Source: Lojkania enalia
Taxonomy: Eukaryota; Ascomycota; Dothideomycetes; Pleosporales
Assembly (NCBI GenBank): GCA_010094045.1
Contig: ML986602.1
Location: forward strand, 248,001-312,000
Reading direction: 5' to 3'
DNA: 64,000 bases
Both the position numbers and the translations under genes were made by a program. This document shows positions 10,947-23,400 of this stretch, piece by piece; the stretch's first letter is position 1; each line of letters starts with the position of its first letter. The notes under the pieces were generated by a model, which was not told the origin of the DNA, searched no databases, and worked only from the letters and a program-made list of their open reading frames with translations.

Positions 10947-12276
10947 CTACCTCGCTTTCTCATCATCAATCTCCCTCCTCAAATCCGCAAGCACCTCCTG
11001 CCTCCTAGACAAGTGGCTCTGCAGTCCCTCTACCTGCTCTTTGACCATATCGATCTCATCTCTGATGCCGCCAAGCCCCTTCACCGCGCCGCCCTCGCCG
11101 CTGTCCAGATCCCTTAAAACCCCCCTCTTATAATCGAGCAGCATCTCTAGCTCGCGTTTCACGAGCGCGGGCTTACTATCGCTTCTGCGCCCATGCCTCC
11201 TGTTCTCCGCATCTTTCTCCACCCGCTCAATCTTCTCCTCCAGTTCCTTGAGCTGTTTCTTCAGCCGAACTTCCTCCCAATCCTCTGTTGTCCTGCCGCC
11301 GAAATCCGTGCCTCTTCCCTTCCCATAACTCTGCGCCCGATCGCCGATGCCTAGCCTCGTCAGATACGCGTCGCCGAACCGCTGCTTCTTGCCCGTCGCT
11401 GTGTTCTCGTCGCCCCGCTCTGCCCACCGGTTCCCCGTCCGCTCGACATCATAGTCGATATGCGCCTTCTCGAAGCTGCTTCTCAGGCTCGGGGGCACTG
11501 ACCTCGGCACCCGAAACCCTTCGCTCCGCTGATTCAACACGTGTAGGAACGCTAGGCAGGCGTCCCTGCCCACGCCCTCCCTGGCCTTGGGATTCACCAG
11601 GTTCCATGCGAACCGGACATCTGAGTCCGGGACATTGTCCAGGCTGTCGAATAGCGGCTGCAGCGAGGCGAAGGAGATGTTGCCGTGCCGGTCCCGGTTT
11701 GCCATGTAGATTTCTTCGTATTTGGATTTGTCGCCGGGGGACATGTACCAGTCGAAGCCGTCGCGGAGGCCCGGCGTGTCGTCCTCATCGTCAGAGAGCG
11801 AAGTGAAGGACGGCTGGGAGCCGGCGAGGGCGCGGGTGGCTTGCACGAGGTGTGCCTTCGATTCCGGGACCAGCCAGTCTGGGAGCGATTTTGGCACGTC
11901 GACGGATTCCTGTGATGCATAAATCCGAATTAGCTTACAATGAACACATTCTCGGTTTTCTCGAGCAGCTATGTGAATATATTCATAACCTAGAGGGGAG
12001 GAAGCGGAAAGTTGGCAAAGACAGCTGGTTACACACCCCGTTTATAAGGTCAAATATCAACCTCATCGCCACGCAAAACTCCTCAAAGTCCAATTTCCCA
12101 TCCCCATCCACATCCGCCAAATCCCACACCCGCTCCAACTGGTCATCTCGTAGGTGGCTGTTCTTGAGCACCGGCGCCGCCTGCGCGCCGTCCAGGTGCG
12201 TGGACCCACCCGAGAGCGAGCTGAAGATCTCCCAGTACTTTTCGATTTCTTCTTGGGTTATGCGTTTCGGTGGCAT
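10947..12276 (-). CDS. END3: END3, EH-domain endocytic adaptor of the PAN1 complex
   Basis: Exons 12276-12037 and 11909-10947 join in phase 0 over a 127-nt intron (12036-11910, donor GTGTGT, acceptor CACAG) to give 400 residues. The start at [10 protein letters not shown] is the usual one for filamentous-fungal End3. An N-terminal EH domain contains a calcium-loop EF-hand at residues 55-66 ([12 protein letters not shown]) and a conserved [14 protein letters not shown] helix. A second EH-like region starts around residue 125. The C-terminal third is charged coiled coil (about 265-400), as expected for the repeat region that contacts PAN1/SLA1. The family acts at cortical actin patches in the internalization step of endocytosis, which also recycles wall proteins. 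The next gene upstream is csmB, also on the minus strand. Confidence 0.95.
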
Positions 12277-13034
12277 CGTGAAGAGTGTACGTGTGGGAGG
12301 TGGGCCAGGGATGCAGGGAAGCGTAGTAGGGCTTGTATGGCGGAGGTAGCGGAGCTCTAGAGCTAGGGCGGAAGTGGTCGGGAGAACCTCGGAAGGCGGT
12401 AGGTGGTTGGGCTGGCTTAAAAACACAGCTTTACTATAGGGAAATATAATTCGACATCCAGAATTCCCATTCTATTCTAGCTCCAACCCTCTCCAATCTC
12501 TCTCATTCAATCAGGAGATGTATAAACCATTCTACACACCACATCCCTCCAACTATAGCAACTCAACCTCCAAACCCCAATGTCGCAACACAACACGCAC
12601 CCCCCCGCTACCTTCCACTACAACCCATCCACTATAAAACCACACACCACAAACATAATAAATCATAAACTTCAGCATTAAAACAAAAAAGAAAAAGAGT
12701 GAATATTCTATATACCCCCCCACCCTTATTATCATTACTCTCGAAGCCCAAAAAACTACTCTCAAATCCATCCATGCAATTCCCATCAAACTCCTACAAA
12801 ATCTTCCAGCCAAGTTGCCTCCAAAAAACGCCCCAGTAAGGAATAATGAGCGACTACTCGTCCTTTTCAAGGATGTAGAACATTTTAATTACAACCCTGT
12901 CGCACACAAGATAGAAAAAAATGCCGATCCATCATGGAGGCCCGTAACGCAATCATATGGGCAACAACCAAAAAAAGGATAAAAACACCACTAATGCACA
13001 TCATACTCCCTTCCCTCTCCTCCTCCGCAAATAC
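12277..13034. other. Intergenic between the csmB end and the END3 start
   Basis: This holds the END3 promoter or 5' UTR and the csmB 3' UTR. The 12430-12960 part is rich in C and A (many CCA/CAC runs). A 105-codon minus-strand frame here (12870-12553) is compositionally odd and was not accepted as a gene. Confidence 0.55.
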
Positions 13035-16000
13035 TTACAACATATTCGCAAGCTCAAGATCAATCTGCTGATTCAGGAAGATCCTCCGCTCCCCAGTGAG
13101 CTGGGTCTGCAGCCTTTGTTCCGCTAGCGCGACAATTTGCTTCTTCGTTACGCGGTCTAGATCCGCCTCCCGCAGGCAAGCCTGCACGACCTCGATGATC
13201 TGGCTATCGCTCGGTCCGTTCATCATGGACTGGAAATTGACCGTGCTACCAGGTCGGGATTGGGAGTAGCCGAGCGGGCTCCTCGCACGGTTGATGGGGG
13301 GCGTCGAGGCCGACATGAGGTTGTCGGAGGATTGGAAACCGGCCATGGATGGCCTATTACCGTAGGGCGAGGTGTTGTAGTGGTCGCTCATGTTGCCCAT
13401 GGACATGAGCCGGCCGTTATCGGGATTGTCTTGGTAGCGGGAGAAGCTTGAGTACTGAGATTGACGTGCCTGCATTCCCTGATATGGGCCGGGGGACTGA
13501 GGTGGCATATGCGAGATGTGGTGCATATTTGACATAATTGTTGACGCAGGCTTGACGGATGAGTAGACGGATTGCATGTCGTTCATTTCGTAACCATCGT
13601 CATCGTAAGCGCTGTGTCCACCTTTCTCGGAGCTCTGACCGATCAGACCGCGGCGGCCAGGGAGACCGTTGGCAAGGGCATAGTCATCCCAGCGCTGAAG
13701 AGGAATACTCTTAGGATCGAAACCCTCGTCATCTTGCATGACAACTTGCTTGACGCCCTTTTCTCCGATGACAATACGTGTGTTACCCCAGGAGAAGTCG
13801 TCTTGCTTCCAGAATGAGTAGAGAGGAAGGACGAAGGAGTAGATGGGGAAGGCCAGGATGTAAATGATCATCCATCCAACGTGCTGCCATTGTCGCTTGA
13901 TAATAAAGATAATAGCTTGGAGACCGTACACGGCGGCGAGAATGATGATCGAGAACATAGGGAACTGACCACTCTTGGACGCGACCAAATAAATGAGATA
14001 CACTAGATAGGCGCAAGTAGCTGGGAATGTAATGGTACCGAAGAGGTCAACGAAGACGACAAAACGCATACTGAAGCAGCAGAAGCCACACAGATCCTTG
14101 AGGAAGACAAGCTCAGCTAGGTTGTGGATTGTAGAGTTAATCCAACGACGTCTTTGAGAGAGCAGAATGCTGAACGTCTCAGGCGCGGCGGTGAGAGCGT
14201 AGGCATCTGGGACAAATTTATAGGACATATTGGGGAAATGTTTCGTCATTAAGGTTGTAAGATATCGATCTTCACCGAGGGACAGAAGGTTCTTCTTGTG
14301 TAAGGTGTCCACATTGCAGTCGGCGTATTCTTTGATCACCTTGTCGGAGATGATGAGGGGTTTTCCTTTATCGGCGGTCCGTAAACGGTACATACAGAAA
14401 CTACACGAATTAGCTAGTATCAAGAAGTGTCTGCGAGGGAAACTCACCATCCGGGCAAACAGGTGACACTGCCGAACAAACTCTCGAAGGCCTTTGCCAG
14501 ATGATGGGAGATGTAGTACTCGTAGACCTGGATCATTGTCCACCAAGACCTCTCCTCATTCTCTAAACTGGTTTCACCACAGATACCAGCAATCTTGGAG
14601 TCATTGGCACAGCTTGCCACAAGACGGTTGAGAGAATCAGGCCTAACCATCGTATCAGCGTCGACCATGAGCAGATACTCATACAGCTCGGGATCCACGC
14701 CGATGATATTGTTGATCTGATGGAACATCTCCAACTCCAAGGGGTTCATGGGCGCGCGGTGGTGTACACGGTTGAGGAAGCTCATAAGCAGAATCTGCGA
14801 ATCTCGCTTGCCACGGTTACCAGGCTTCGATTTGCTTTGTTCGGACTCTTTGCCCATCTTGACGACAACAATATACGGGACGACATTGCCTTCGAATTCA
14901 TAAAGACCAGAGTAAACTTTGCCGTAGTTGAGCTGTTCGCTCCCTTGGCCAACCGACTTGAAGGGTAATGCAGGCGGATCGACTTTGGGATCTACTCCGA
15001 GGATGTCTAATACGATCTTGGGCGTGGGGCGGTCATTACCACCTCCAACAATCATACCGTCGCAAATGACACAGATTAGCTTACGCTTGTTGTCATATGC
15101 TAGAGCGGTTAAAGAATCTAAACCTTTCCGAAGCTGATCCTCGCCTTCTGTGTAAGCAGGCACTTGGCAGATAACAAATTTATCCTGGTTTGCTGGACGA
15201 CGCTTGGATCCCAGTTGGAGCGCAGCCAAGAATTTAGTGAGAATGACGCTGCAGAGGATGATTGTGAAGGCAAGAAGAATGTAGTCATTGACCTTGCACC
15301 TGGCTGTAGAGCGAAAATCCGTCTTGCCAACATAGAACATGTTGTCAAGACATTGTAGGTTATCTCTCTGGGCTGTGTCGTTGAGTTCGTTTGTGAAACG
15401 TTCCTGCAAGTTTTGGCCGGCATAGTTCTGCACCATCTTCTCCAAGGCCGGATCCAAGAAGCTGTACTGGGGCCTGTCGTCTTGTACATCCTGGGTGTGG
15501 AAGTAATCAGTCAAATCGTATACCCTGTCATTGAGGGTAAACCACATATGGTTCTGGTTCAAACCTTCGTCCTTGATCTTCTTGCTTTCCCAGACGAGGT
15601 CTCCTTTCCTAAATTCGCGCATTTTTGGCATGAAGACATTTGGATACCATGTGTCGTCCTTCAACTTGTCTGAGTCCGGATAGTTTGTCCGATTACCTGA
15701 AGTATGTACGGCTTGTGGATATTCAACGGTTGTGTTGGGGGTTAGTTCAATTAGATAATCGGTGACCAATCTGGGGCATGCCCGCCAGATTGGAGGGACA
15801 ATATACGGGGTCATATCTAGGCCGGCAAGAGGTTGCATATTTTCTCTGTCGGTTTTGATCGTAGCGTCGCTGTGTTGTTTCCTCCACCATTTGGAAATGT
15901 CGTATACGGACCCATGGTGGCTAACGTAAAAGTCGTTTTCGCCCTGGTGATGCGACACCTCTTTAGCATTCCATACCTTGTCTTTGTCGGGGCAGAGGAG

Positions 16001-18439
16001 CTTGCCAAATACGACAATATAAAAGACGATGATGCCGTTCATCAGTAGGATTAGCAGAACCAAAACAACCTTTTCTCTCCACGCCATCCGGACATCAGGC
16101 CGCTTCATACGTCCGGCAAATTTAAGAAGAGGTGAAGGAATCCAGAAAGTCACTGCCCAAACAAATGCAACCCATATTTTCCTCGTTTTGGAAATGGGCG
16201 CTTCGCTGACAACGACGCCCCCACCAGTCTCTGCATCATAGTAAGTGATGCCTTTGTTGTCGTCGCCTTTAGTCCCGAGACCATAGTCACCAGTGCGATT
16301 CTGGAGAGTAGGCGTGGTTGTAGGAGCGACGGAACGGGCCCCTATGGCGCTTCGAGCACCCATGGTGGCCGAACTATGCTGTCGTTGTAGGAGATTGGTA
16401 GAGCTACCCTGTGGAGTAAGGTCAGGCATGGGCGGGAAAAAGCCACTTCCCATGGCAGGACTCTGCGTCGAATACCCGCTTTCAAGGCCTCCCGCGCCTA
16501 CCATGTTTCCAAGCATGTTGGCTGAATCTACTTCTTGGCCCTTGAGATCGAGCTGCGACTCTGCCTCCCACCATGGACCTTCCCGAATCCAAAGTCTTTG
16601 ATGGCCGACTACCACCTCTCCGTTGCTCCATCCCCGCTCAACTGTCCAGTTTAGAATGCCGTCTTTGCCTTCCATGCAACCCAAAAGATGATAGCGTGCG
16701 TAAAACTCATGGAAATCAAAATCGGCCGTAAAGTCAAGGTGCTTGTTGCGGCGATTAGCCCATTCGGGTAGTCGCCAGTCCCTTAGCTGTCTTGATATTG
16801 TAGCTGCATTCCATGATGCATTCAAGTCTTGGGTTAGTGAGCTGGGCGACGCATCCGTTGGATGAAGTGTCAAGTGGAACCAAATCCGGCTGCTTGCAAC
16901 CACAATGGGGAGATTGAACCGGCCACGCTTGCCAAGTACAATTCCCTCTCCATCCACGGGCATAAGGGTCTCTTTCGTGAAATTCTGTTCGTCGGGAATA
17001 TCAAACGCAATCTTCTCGAGAACAATCTCTCTCTTTTCGATATCAGATTCTCGTTGTCTCAGTGCGAGTCCTTCAACGCCTAAGTCTGCCTCGCAGCTTT
17101 GGACTGCATCTCTCATGTTTTCCAGTACTGAATTCCCAGCCGGAATAACTTGGACACCGTCTTCCTTCATTTCCGCGTTGATGCCTTCGGAATCATCGAA
17201 AACAGTGCGCAAGGCGATTGCCTTGCCAAGACCTTTGCTTGGAATTTCCACAACGGTGATGTTGACAATGTCGCCGACCTCGTCATCGGAAGGAGGTGTT
17301 AAGATTCTCTGGTCTACATCACTGCTATTAGAAGAAAATGCTGCCGCCCTGCTTTGGCGAAGATCTTCTTTGATAGTAGCATTTGCATGAGCAACGACCA
17401 CATCTACTATGGCTTCGTATAAACCGGCGATGGCAATCTCGCGTTCCTGAAGACTCAACTTATCTCGGAATGTCTCTGGTGCTACATCCAAAAGGACAGC
17501 GCAGTCCTGGCAAATAGCTTCCAGGGCATCGTCGTCGATCATGTAATTGAGCGTGTCGCCAAGCTTGAGAAGCCCTGCCAAGGCAGCGAGAAGATTCTGT
17601 AACCTTTGTCCCTTGATGCCAATAGCCTTAAGGTTCGCCCGGAAATCCTCCGCCGCGGCTTGGTCATCCACGTCAGGGAGATAGGAAGGAGGGTTGTATG
17701 TTCCAGACCTATTGAGTAGAGAGTACTCGGATAGGGGCTTAAGATCAAGAAACTCCCTCTCCATCTTGCTCGCCGAGCTCGAATTCAGGTAGTAGAAGAC
17801 ATCGAAGGCTCGGAAGCCGGTGTGAGCGGGGACGCTGAGAAGACCCTGCCTTGTATCAATTCCCGAAGTCGAGAGCTTGATCTCAGCGCCAACGAGGTTG
17901 CCCGCTAGATTGATTGTGAACACAGCGGCCAAGGCTGAGTGTCGAGGATACGAGGGGTTTTGAGGTGTTACACAGTGTGTGAAGGCCTTGAGAGCCTCGA
18001 GCGCGGTATAGAAGCTTCCGGGGATCGAGAGGGGAAGGCCTGAGATGAATGGAGAGAAAAGCGAGGGAGTGGATTCATGGAGAGATCTGGGCAAGTCAGT
18101 AATTGGAGAGAAGTGTGGTGGGGAGGAAGCCGACACCCACCCTAGTATGATGCAGCCATCTTCGGCTCGACGTCGAGCATGTTCCCACGCCTTTCGGCCC
18201 AACTGCAGGTCCACTGTGCCGCCGATTCGGTCGTTGGCCATGGTCCTGGCATTGACCCATGTGTTAACCACCACGCTGGTGCTGGCTTCGAGGTTGTAGG
18301 GCTGGCTCATTCCATAAGTCGAGTGAAGGGCATTCAGGAGGGTTGAAGTCGAAAGCTGGTTGGAAGGGTTGCCCGGACGCGGCCCAGCAGCCGACGCCGT
18401 TGAGTAAACGGACATACGGGAGTTGTTGACGAAACTCAT
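13035..18439 (-). CDS. csmB: Class VII chitin synthase with P-loop-less myosin-like head (CsmB type)
   Basis: Three exons are seen: 18439-18141, 18086-14448 and 14400-13035, giving 1767 residues. Intron 1 (18140-18087, 54 nt, donor GTGGGT, branch TACTGAC) has a length divisible by three and no stop, so it can be missed. Splicing yields [15 protein letters not shown], which fits the family. Intron 2 (14447-14401) is 47 nt. The N-terminal part of about 600 residues corresponds to a shortened myosin-like head without a GESGSGKT P-loop. After that come a membrane segment (near 780), a cytochrome b5-like fold (near 820), further membrane segments, and the GT2 chitin synthase core with VDAD (1241-1244), EDRYLT (near 1356) and catalytic QRRRW (1395-1399). 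A membrane cluster and a DEK_C-like domain (last 55 residues) follow. The enzyme polymerises UDP-GlcNAc into chitin at the tip and septum. It lies head-to-head with csmA. Confidence 0.95.
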
Positions 18440-20495
18440 GATGGGCAGCGGGCGGAGGCTTATAGCCCCGAGAAATGACGGCGGTGTAGCTGGTTAGACG
18501 GGTCCGGTGATGGGTACTCGAGAACGGCTGTTGGGAACGACTGTCGGGGGATGCGGTGCGATGAGCGAGTGCAGTGGTCGTCTCCTCAATCCACGATCAC
18601 GGGCGTGTGGTTGACGTGGTGACGGGGGAACGCGAGACCCCTCTCCTGCGATTACGGCAAATAGGCCTAGCGAAGGTACGAATTAAACGACTGTAAGAAG
18701 GAAAAGACGAACAATAAGATGACGAGAACGACCGTGGCCGTGGGTGCTGAGGTTTTGGGAGCTGGAGATAGGCCCGTCGCCATCTAGCATCGAGCAGTGC
18801 CCACTCCCAAAATGGCTCCCGCACGGAACGCGCTAGCATCAACAGGTATTGTATTGTAACGCCCGTACTGTAATTAAGGAGCTGTGGCGATGAGCGCCAA
18901 GCGGGATCCGATGGAGCCAAGTCCTGCCTTTATTGGATCATTTCGCTGGCGGTGGCGTGCGCTTTCGCCGTAGTTGCATCGCCTGTCTTACCAACTGTTC
19001 CCCTATTTTTGGCGTCTTCTTTTGTTTACTCCCTAATAGAGCCCCCACCGCAGACGATGCCGTGTCATTATATTTGTTTTTTTTTTTTCTGTGTCTCGCA
19101 CAGTCTACTGTGCTGAAGCTTCTTCGCTCATAGCGAGAGCTACGTATCGATAAAGTCCCATGACTTCTGGCCCGTGACAGGGCTGTTTGGCGGATCATCC
19201 AGGCTTTCCCCGGCCCCCCTTTAAAGGACGGAGCAAGGTCCGCCTCTGGAAGGTTGGCCCCGCAGTTGGGACCTCCATTAATTCCTCTGCATGGAAGAGA
19301 ACCTGCACATCAAAGTGGCCACCGACATCACTATTGTCTGCGTCCTGTGCAGTGCTGTATCTGCGGGAGCCGCCGTGAAGGATGTGCTGACCTGGGGCCT
19401 CAGTTCTGGAAGCCACAGCCGCTCTATACGAAATGGCAAGGTGAAAATGTTGAAGCACGCGGATTCCAATAGTGCCCCCGAGTGGCTACGCACATTAGGT
19501 TGCCTCTCTCACACGATTGACTGTGACCAGCACGTCTGCACAGGCCTGAACATAGCCAACACCAGCGTGGTCTCGAATTGTTTCGGGCTGCCTCGGACGG
19601 CTCGCTCTGGGAGCGCCGTCAACTACAAACTACTGCAATAGATACTACGCTTCCGTCGCCATAAGTGTCTCTGCAACAAGCATTTTCAAGGGCCTCATCG
19701 ATTACGAAATGTGCATGACGATACATAGCGCATGCAGCGATCTACCCTAGGCCTGTCCCCAGCTAGCGTGGATATGTACAACGGCGGACTAGCTGGGACT
19801 GGAGGCTCTGGGGAAAAAACCTGCGATGAGCGTGCTTCACCGCCGGCGCCGGAATCGATGTGGTTGCTCGTAGACCGCTCCGCGAAGAGGGTTGGCGTGA
19901 GCGCGAGCTCGAAGGAAACACGTTGCTGCGCCGCCTTGTACTTACAGTACAATTCTCCTGAGAGAACTCTGGAGCTGCTCAGTCAGCAGGAGCGGAGCGG
20001 AGCCGGGAGCCGGGAGTCAGGCGGTAATTACGGCGTATTATTGTAATAAATCTATTTTTGATCCCCCTTTTCCTGATCATCGCTGGGCTGGCTTCGGCGG
20101 CGCGGAGCGAGCGAGTCTGGCTGGCTTGAGGAGCACAGGAGCTCGCCAGGGTGTCGATGTGCCATTTCTTAACTCTCGCTCTCCATTGCTGCACCAACCC
20201 TACTACGACGCCCGCGGCAACGGCCATTTGCATCTTTTCCCTTCGTTTCTTCGCTCTTCCACATTCGCTCGCTCATAGTAATATTCCATCCGTAACGGGC
20301 CTCGCTGACGGCTAGCCCTGTTGTGTTTTGCTTGTGCTATCCACATTCCGGGCCCCAAACACACCACGTCCCACGCCTATGCCCACGCAACTGTAACCTC
20401 CATCCGACCGTAGACACAATCAACTCTCGTACATATCGTCGTCCGCTGGTAGCCTCCACTCGCTCAGCGCTCCCCCGGGGACGCGTCCACCGGCC
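18440..20495. promoter_or_regulatory. Shared divergent promoter region of csmB and csmA
   Basis: These 2056 nt separate the two ATGs and must hold both promoters and 5' UTRs. I see a T-rich tract near 19077-19089, a GC-rich direct-repeat patch at 19989-20016 (AGCGG and GGGAGCC units), and CTATTTTTG at 20052-20060. The last resembles, but does not fully match, the RLM1/RlmA cell-wall-integrity box. A 116-codon frame at 19291-19641 looks like chance. No start sites can be placed from sequence alone. Confidence 0.6.
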
Positions 20496-23400
20496 ATGGC
20501 CCACAACTCATTTACGGGCAGCGTTCCGCAATACGCCCAACCATCGTTACCCTCGCTGCCGCAGCATTTGCAGTCCGATACACATCTTACAGCGCATCTC
20601 GCGAGCCGCTTCCATGCACATCTGCCAACCGCCACCCTTTCTTCGCATGCCATCATCTCGTTGAACACATATACGGATGCTAGTAGGGGACCGGACGGCG
20701 GAAAAGATGGAAGCACACAGCAGGCTGCCGAAGACCTCGCCCAGCGAGCATACATGCGTCTCGGTCAGCGATCGGAAGATCAGGCGGTTGTATTCTTGTA
20801 TGTATTTCACAGCCGGGAGCTAGATTGAATACTAATATACGTTCTAGGGGAGAATCCGGCAGCGGCAAGACGACCATTCGCGGACACTTGCTGAGAGCGC
20901 TTCTATCCTATTCTGCGACCCCCCTCTCGAAGAAAATCGAGCTTGCAAACTTTATTTTTGATGCCTTCACCACCACCAAGGGCCTGACCACCCCAGTCGC
21001 CTCCAAGGCAGGTCTCTTGCTGGAGCTTCAGTATAACACCTCGACATCACATCATGCTACTTTGCTTGGTGCCCAGCTTCTCGCTCATCGATTGGAGAGG
21101 AGCCGAATTGCATCCGTCCCAACCGGCGAGCGGAATTACCACATCCTATATTATCTTCTCGCTGGTACAAGCCCTGCGGAAAGGAAGCATCTGGGTCTGG
21201 ATCTCGTGAGCGGTGCTGGAAATGCTCCTGGAGCCCGCACATCGCTAACTGCCCAGAAGAGATGGCGCTACCTCGGCCATCCGACACAGCTGAAAGTTGG
21301 TATTGACGATGCAAAGGGCTTCCAGGACTTCAAGACAGCGTTGAGAAAACTAGAGTTCTCCAAACAGGATATCGCCGGAATATGTGAAGTCATGGCTACT
21401 ATCCTGCACATCGGCCAATTGGAGTTCGAGACCGGTCAATCCACAACGCCGGCTGGCAATGATAGCGGTGGCTATTCACACGAAGGTGGCGAGGCTATTA
21501 CAATGGTCAAGAACAAGGACTCACTGGCTCCGATCGCTGCTTTCTTAGGCGTCAGCATTTCGGACTTGGAACAAAGTCTGCGGTACAAGACCAAGACTTT
21601 GTATCGGGAGCGCGTTACGGTCATGTTGGACCCGAAAGGTGCCCGCGCCAATGCCGACGAGCTTGCACGCACCCTTTATTCGCTGCTGGTTGCGTATGTG
21701 ATGGAACAAATCAATTCTAGAATAGCCGTGCTTCCAGACCAAGTTGCGAACACCATCTCACTTGTGGATTTCCCAGGTTTTGCCCCAACCTCCGGCACTG
21801 GATCAAGCTTGGATCAGTTGCTTAACAATGCCGCCAGTGAATGTCTAGCTACCTTCTGCCAACAGACCTTCTTCACCAAGCAGCTTCAGGAAATGGAAGC
21901 AGAAGATATCAGCATTCCGCAGATGGAATACCGCGACAATTCGGAGGCAAAGGTTGGTCTACTGAAATCAGGAAACGGTCTACTGAGCATACTGGACGAC
22001 CAGATGCGTAGGGGCAAGGATGATATGCACTTCCTAGAGGCGATCCGCAAGAAGTTTGATGGCAAGAGCAATTCAATTCTTCCTGGTAGTCTCACTGTGG
22101 TCCAACCTGGTAGCAACTTTCCAACCCCGAACACGAACCCGTCCTTCACCATTCGACATTACGCAGGTGATATCGACTACTCCGTAGAGGGTATCATTGA
22201 GGAGAACGCAGAACTTATCTCTGGAGACATGATGAATCTTCTCAAATCCGCTCAAAGCTCATTCGTCCAGGAACTATTCAGTCAAGATATCTTAAATAAG
22301 GTCACTCACCCCAAGGAGAAGTCAGCCATTGTTCAAGCCTCTGTCAGTTCAAAACCTTCAAGGATGCCAAGCATGGCCAGACGTAAGGGCGACAGGCCTA
22401 GCAGGTTCACGCGACAATTGAGCGCAGTGGATGATGATGGTACAAGCGAAGCCGAGAGCACCACGTCTGGCAAGACCTCTTCGAGGAAAGGAGACGCCGC
22501 TGGGAAGCAATCGGGTGCGGCTGGGCAGTTCCTTTCTTCTCTCAAGACTATCGAATCCTCATTGCGCAAGGCGAACCCATACTTTGTTTTCTGTCTAAAG
22601 CCAAATGATCGGCGAATCGCCAATCAGTTCGATAGTAAATGCGTTCGGTTCCAGGTCCAGGCTCTAGATATCGCCCAAATCAGCCAACGTCTTCGACTAG
22701 CCGACTTTAGCGTTTTCCTGCCCTTTGCCGAGTTCCTCGGCCTTGCGGAGACCGATACAGCTGTTGTCGGAAGCGAAAGGGAAAGGGCAGAGATTATCCT
22801 GGACAGTAAACCCTGGCGGGAGAATGAGGTGCGTATTGGAGCTACCGGCGTATTTCTAAGTGAACGGTGCTGGCTGGAGATTGCCAGTGCCGGGGATGTT
22901 GCTCTTCCTGTTCGGGGACTGTCTGATTCAGACGACAACCTCCTTACAGCGGATGCTACGCGCTCATATCAAGATTCACCCCGGGCTGGCTTACTGTCCC
23001 CGTCTCCGGGCGCTTTCTACCACGATGACAAGGGTGGTAGTTACTTTGGAAGCAAAGATATAGATGCGCGCTCCGAAGCTCCTTCAGGCATCACAAACGG
23101 GGACATGTTCCATGGCTTGGACACGCCAAAAGTAATCGATGAGAAACAGTCTGAGAAATTAGAAGAAGTCGATGTCGTTGAGACATCCGGCAGCCGCAAA
23201 CGATGGCTTTTCGTAGTATATGCAATGACCTGGTGGATTCCGGACATTCTTATCAAGTGGATTGGGCGCATGAAACGCAAAGACGTTCGCGTTGCATGGC
23301 GAGAGAAGCTTGCAATTAATATGCTCATCTGGCTGAGCTGTGCATTCGTTGTCTTCCTCATGAGTAAGTCATCTCTTCCATAGTACTATAACCGCTTTCT

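Noticed and set aside
12553..12870. 105-codon hydrophobic minus-strand frame
   Set aside because: Composition reflects the C/A-rich csmB 3' flank. It has no homology I recognise.
19291..19641. 116-codon frame in the csmB/csmA intergenic region
   Set aside because: Overlaps several equally long frames on both strands and shows no domain. It lies in promoter or 5' UTR.
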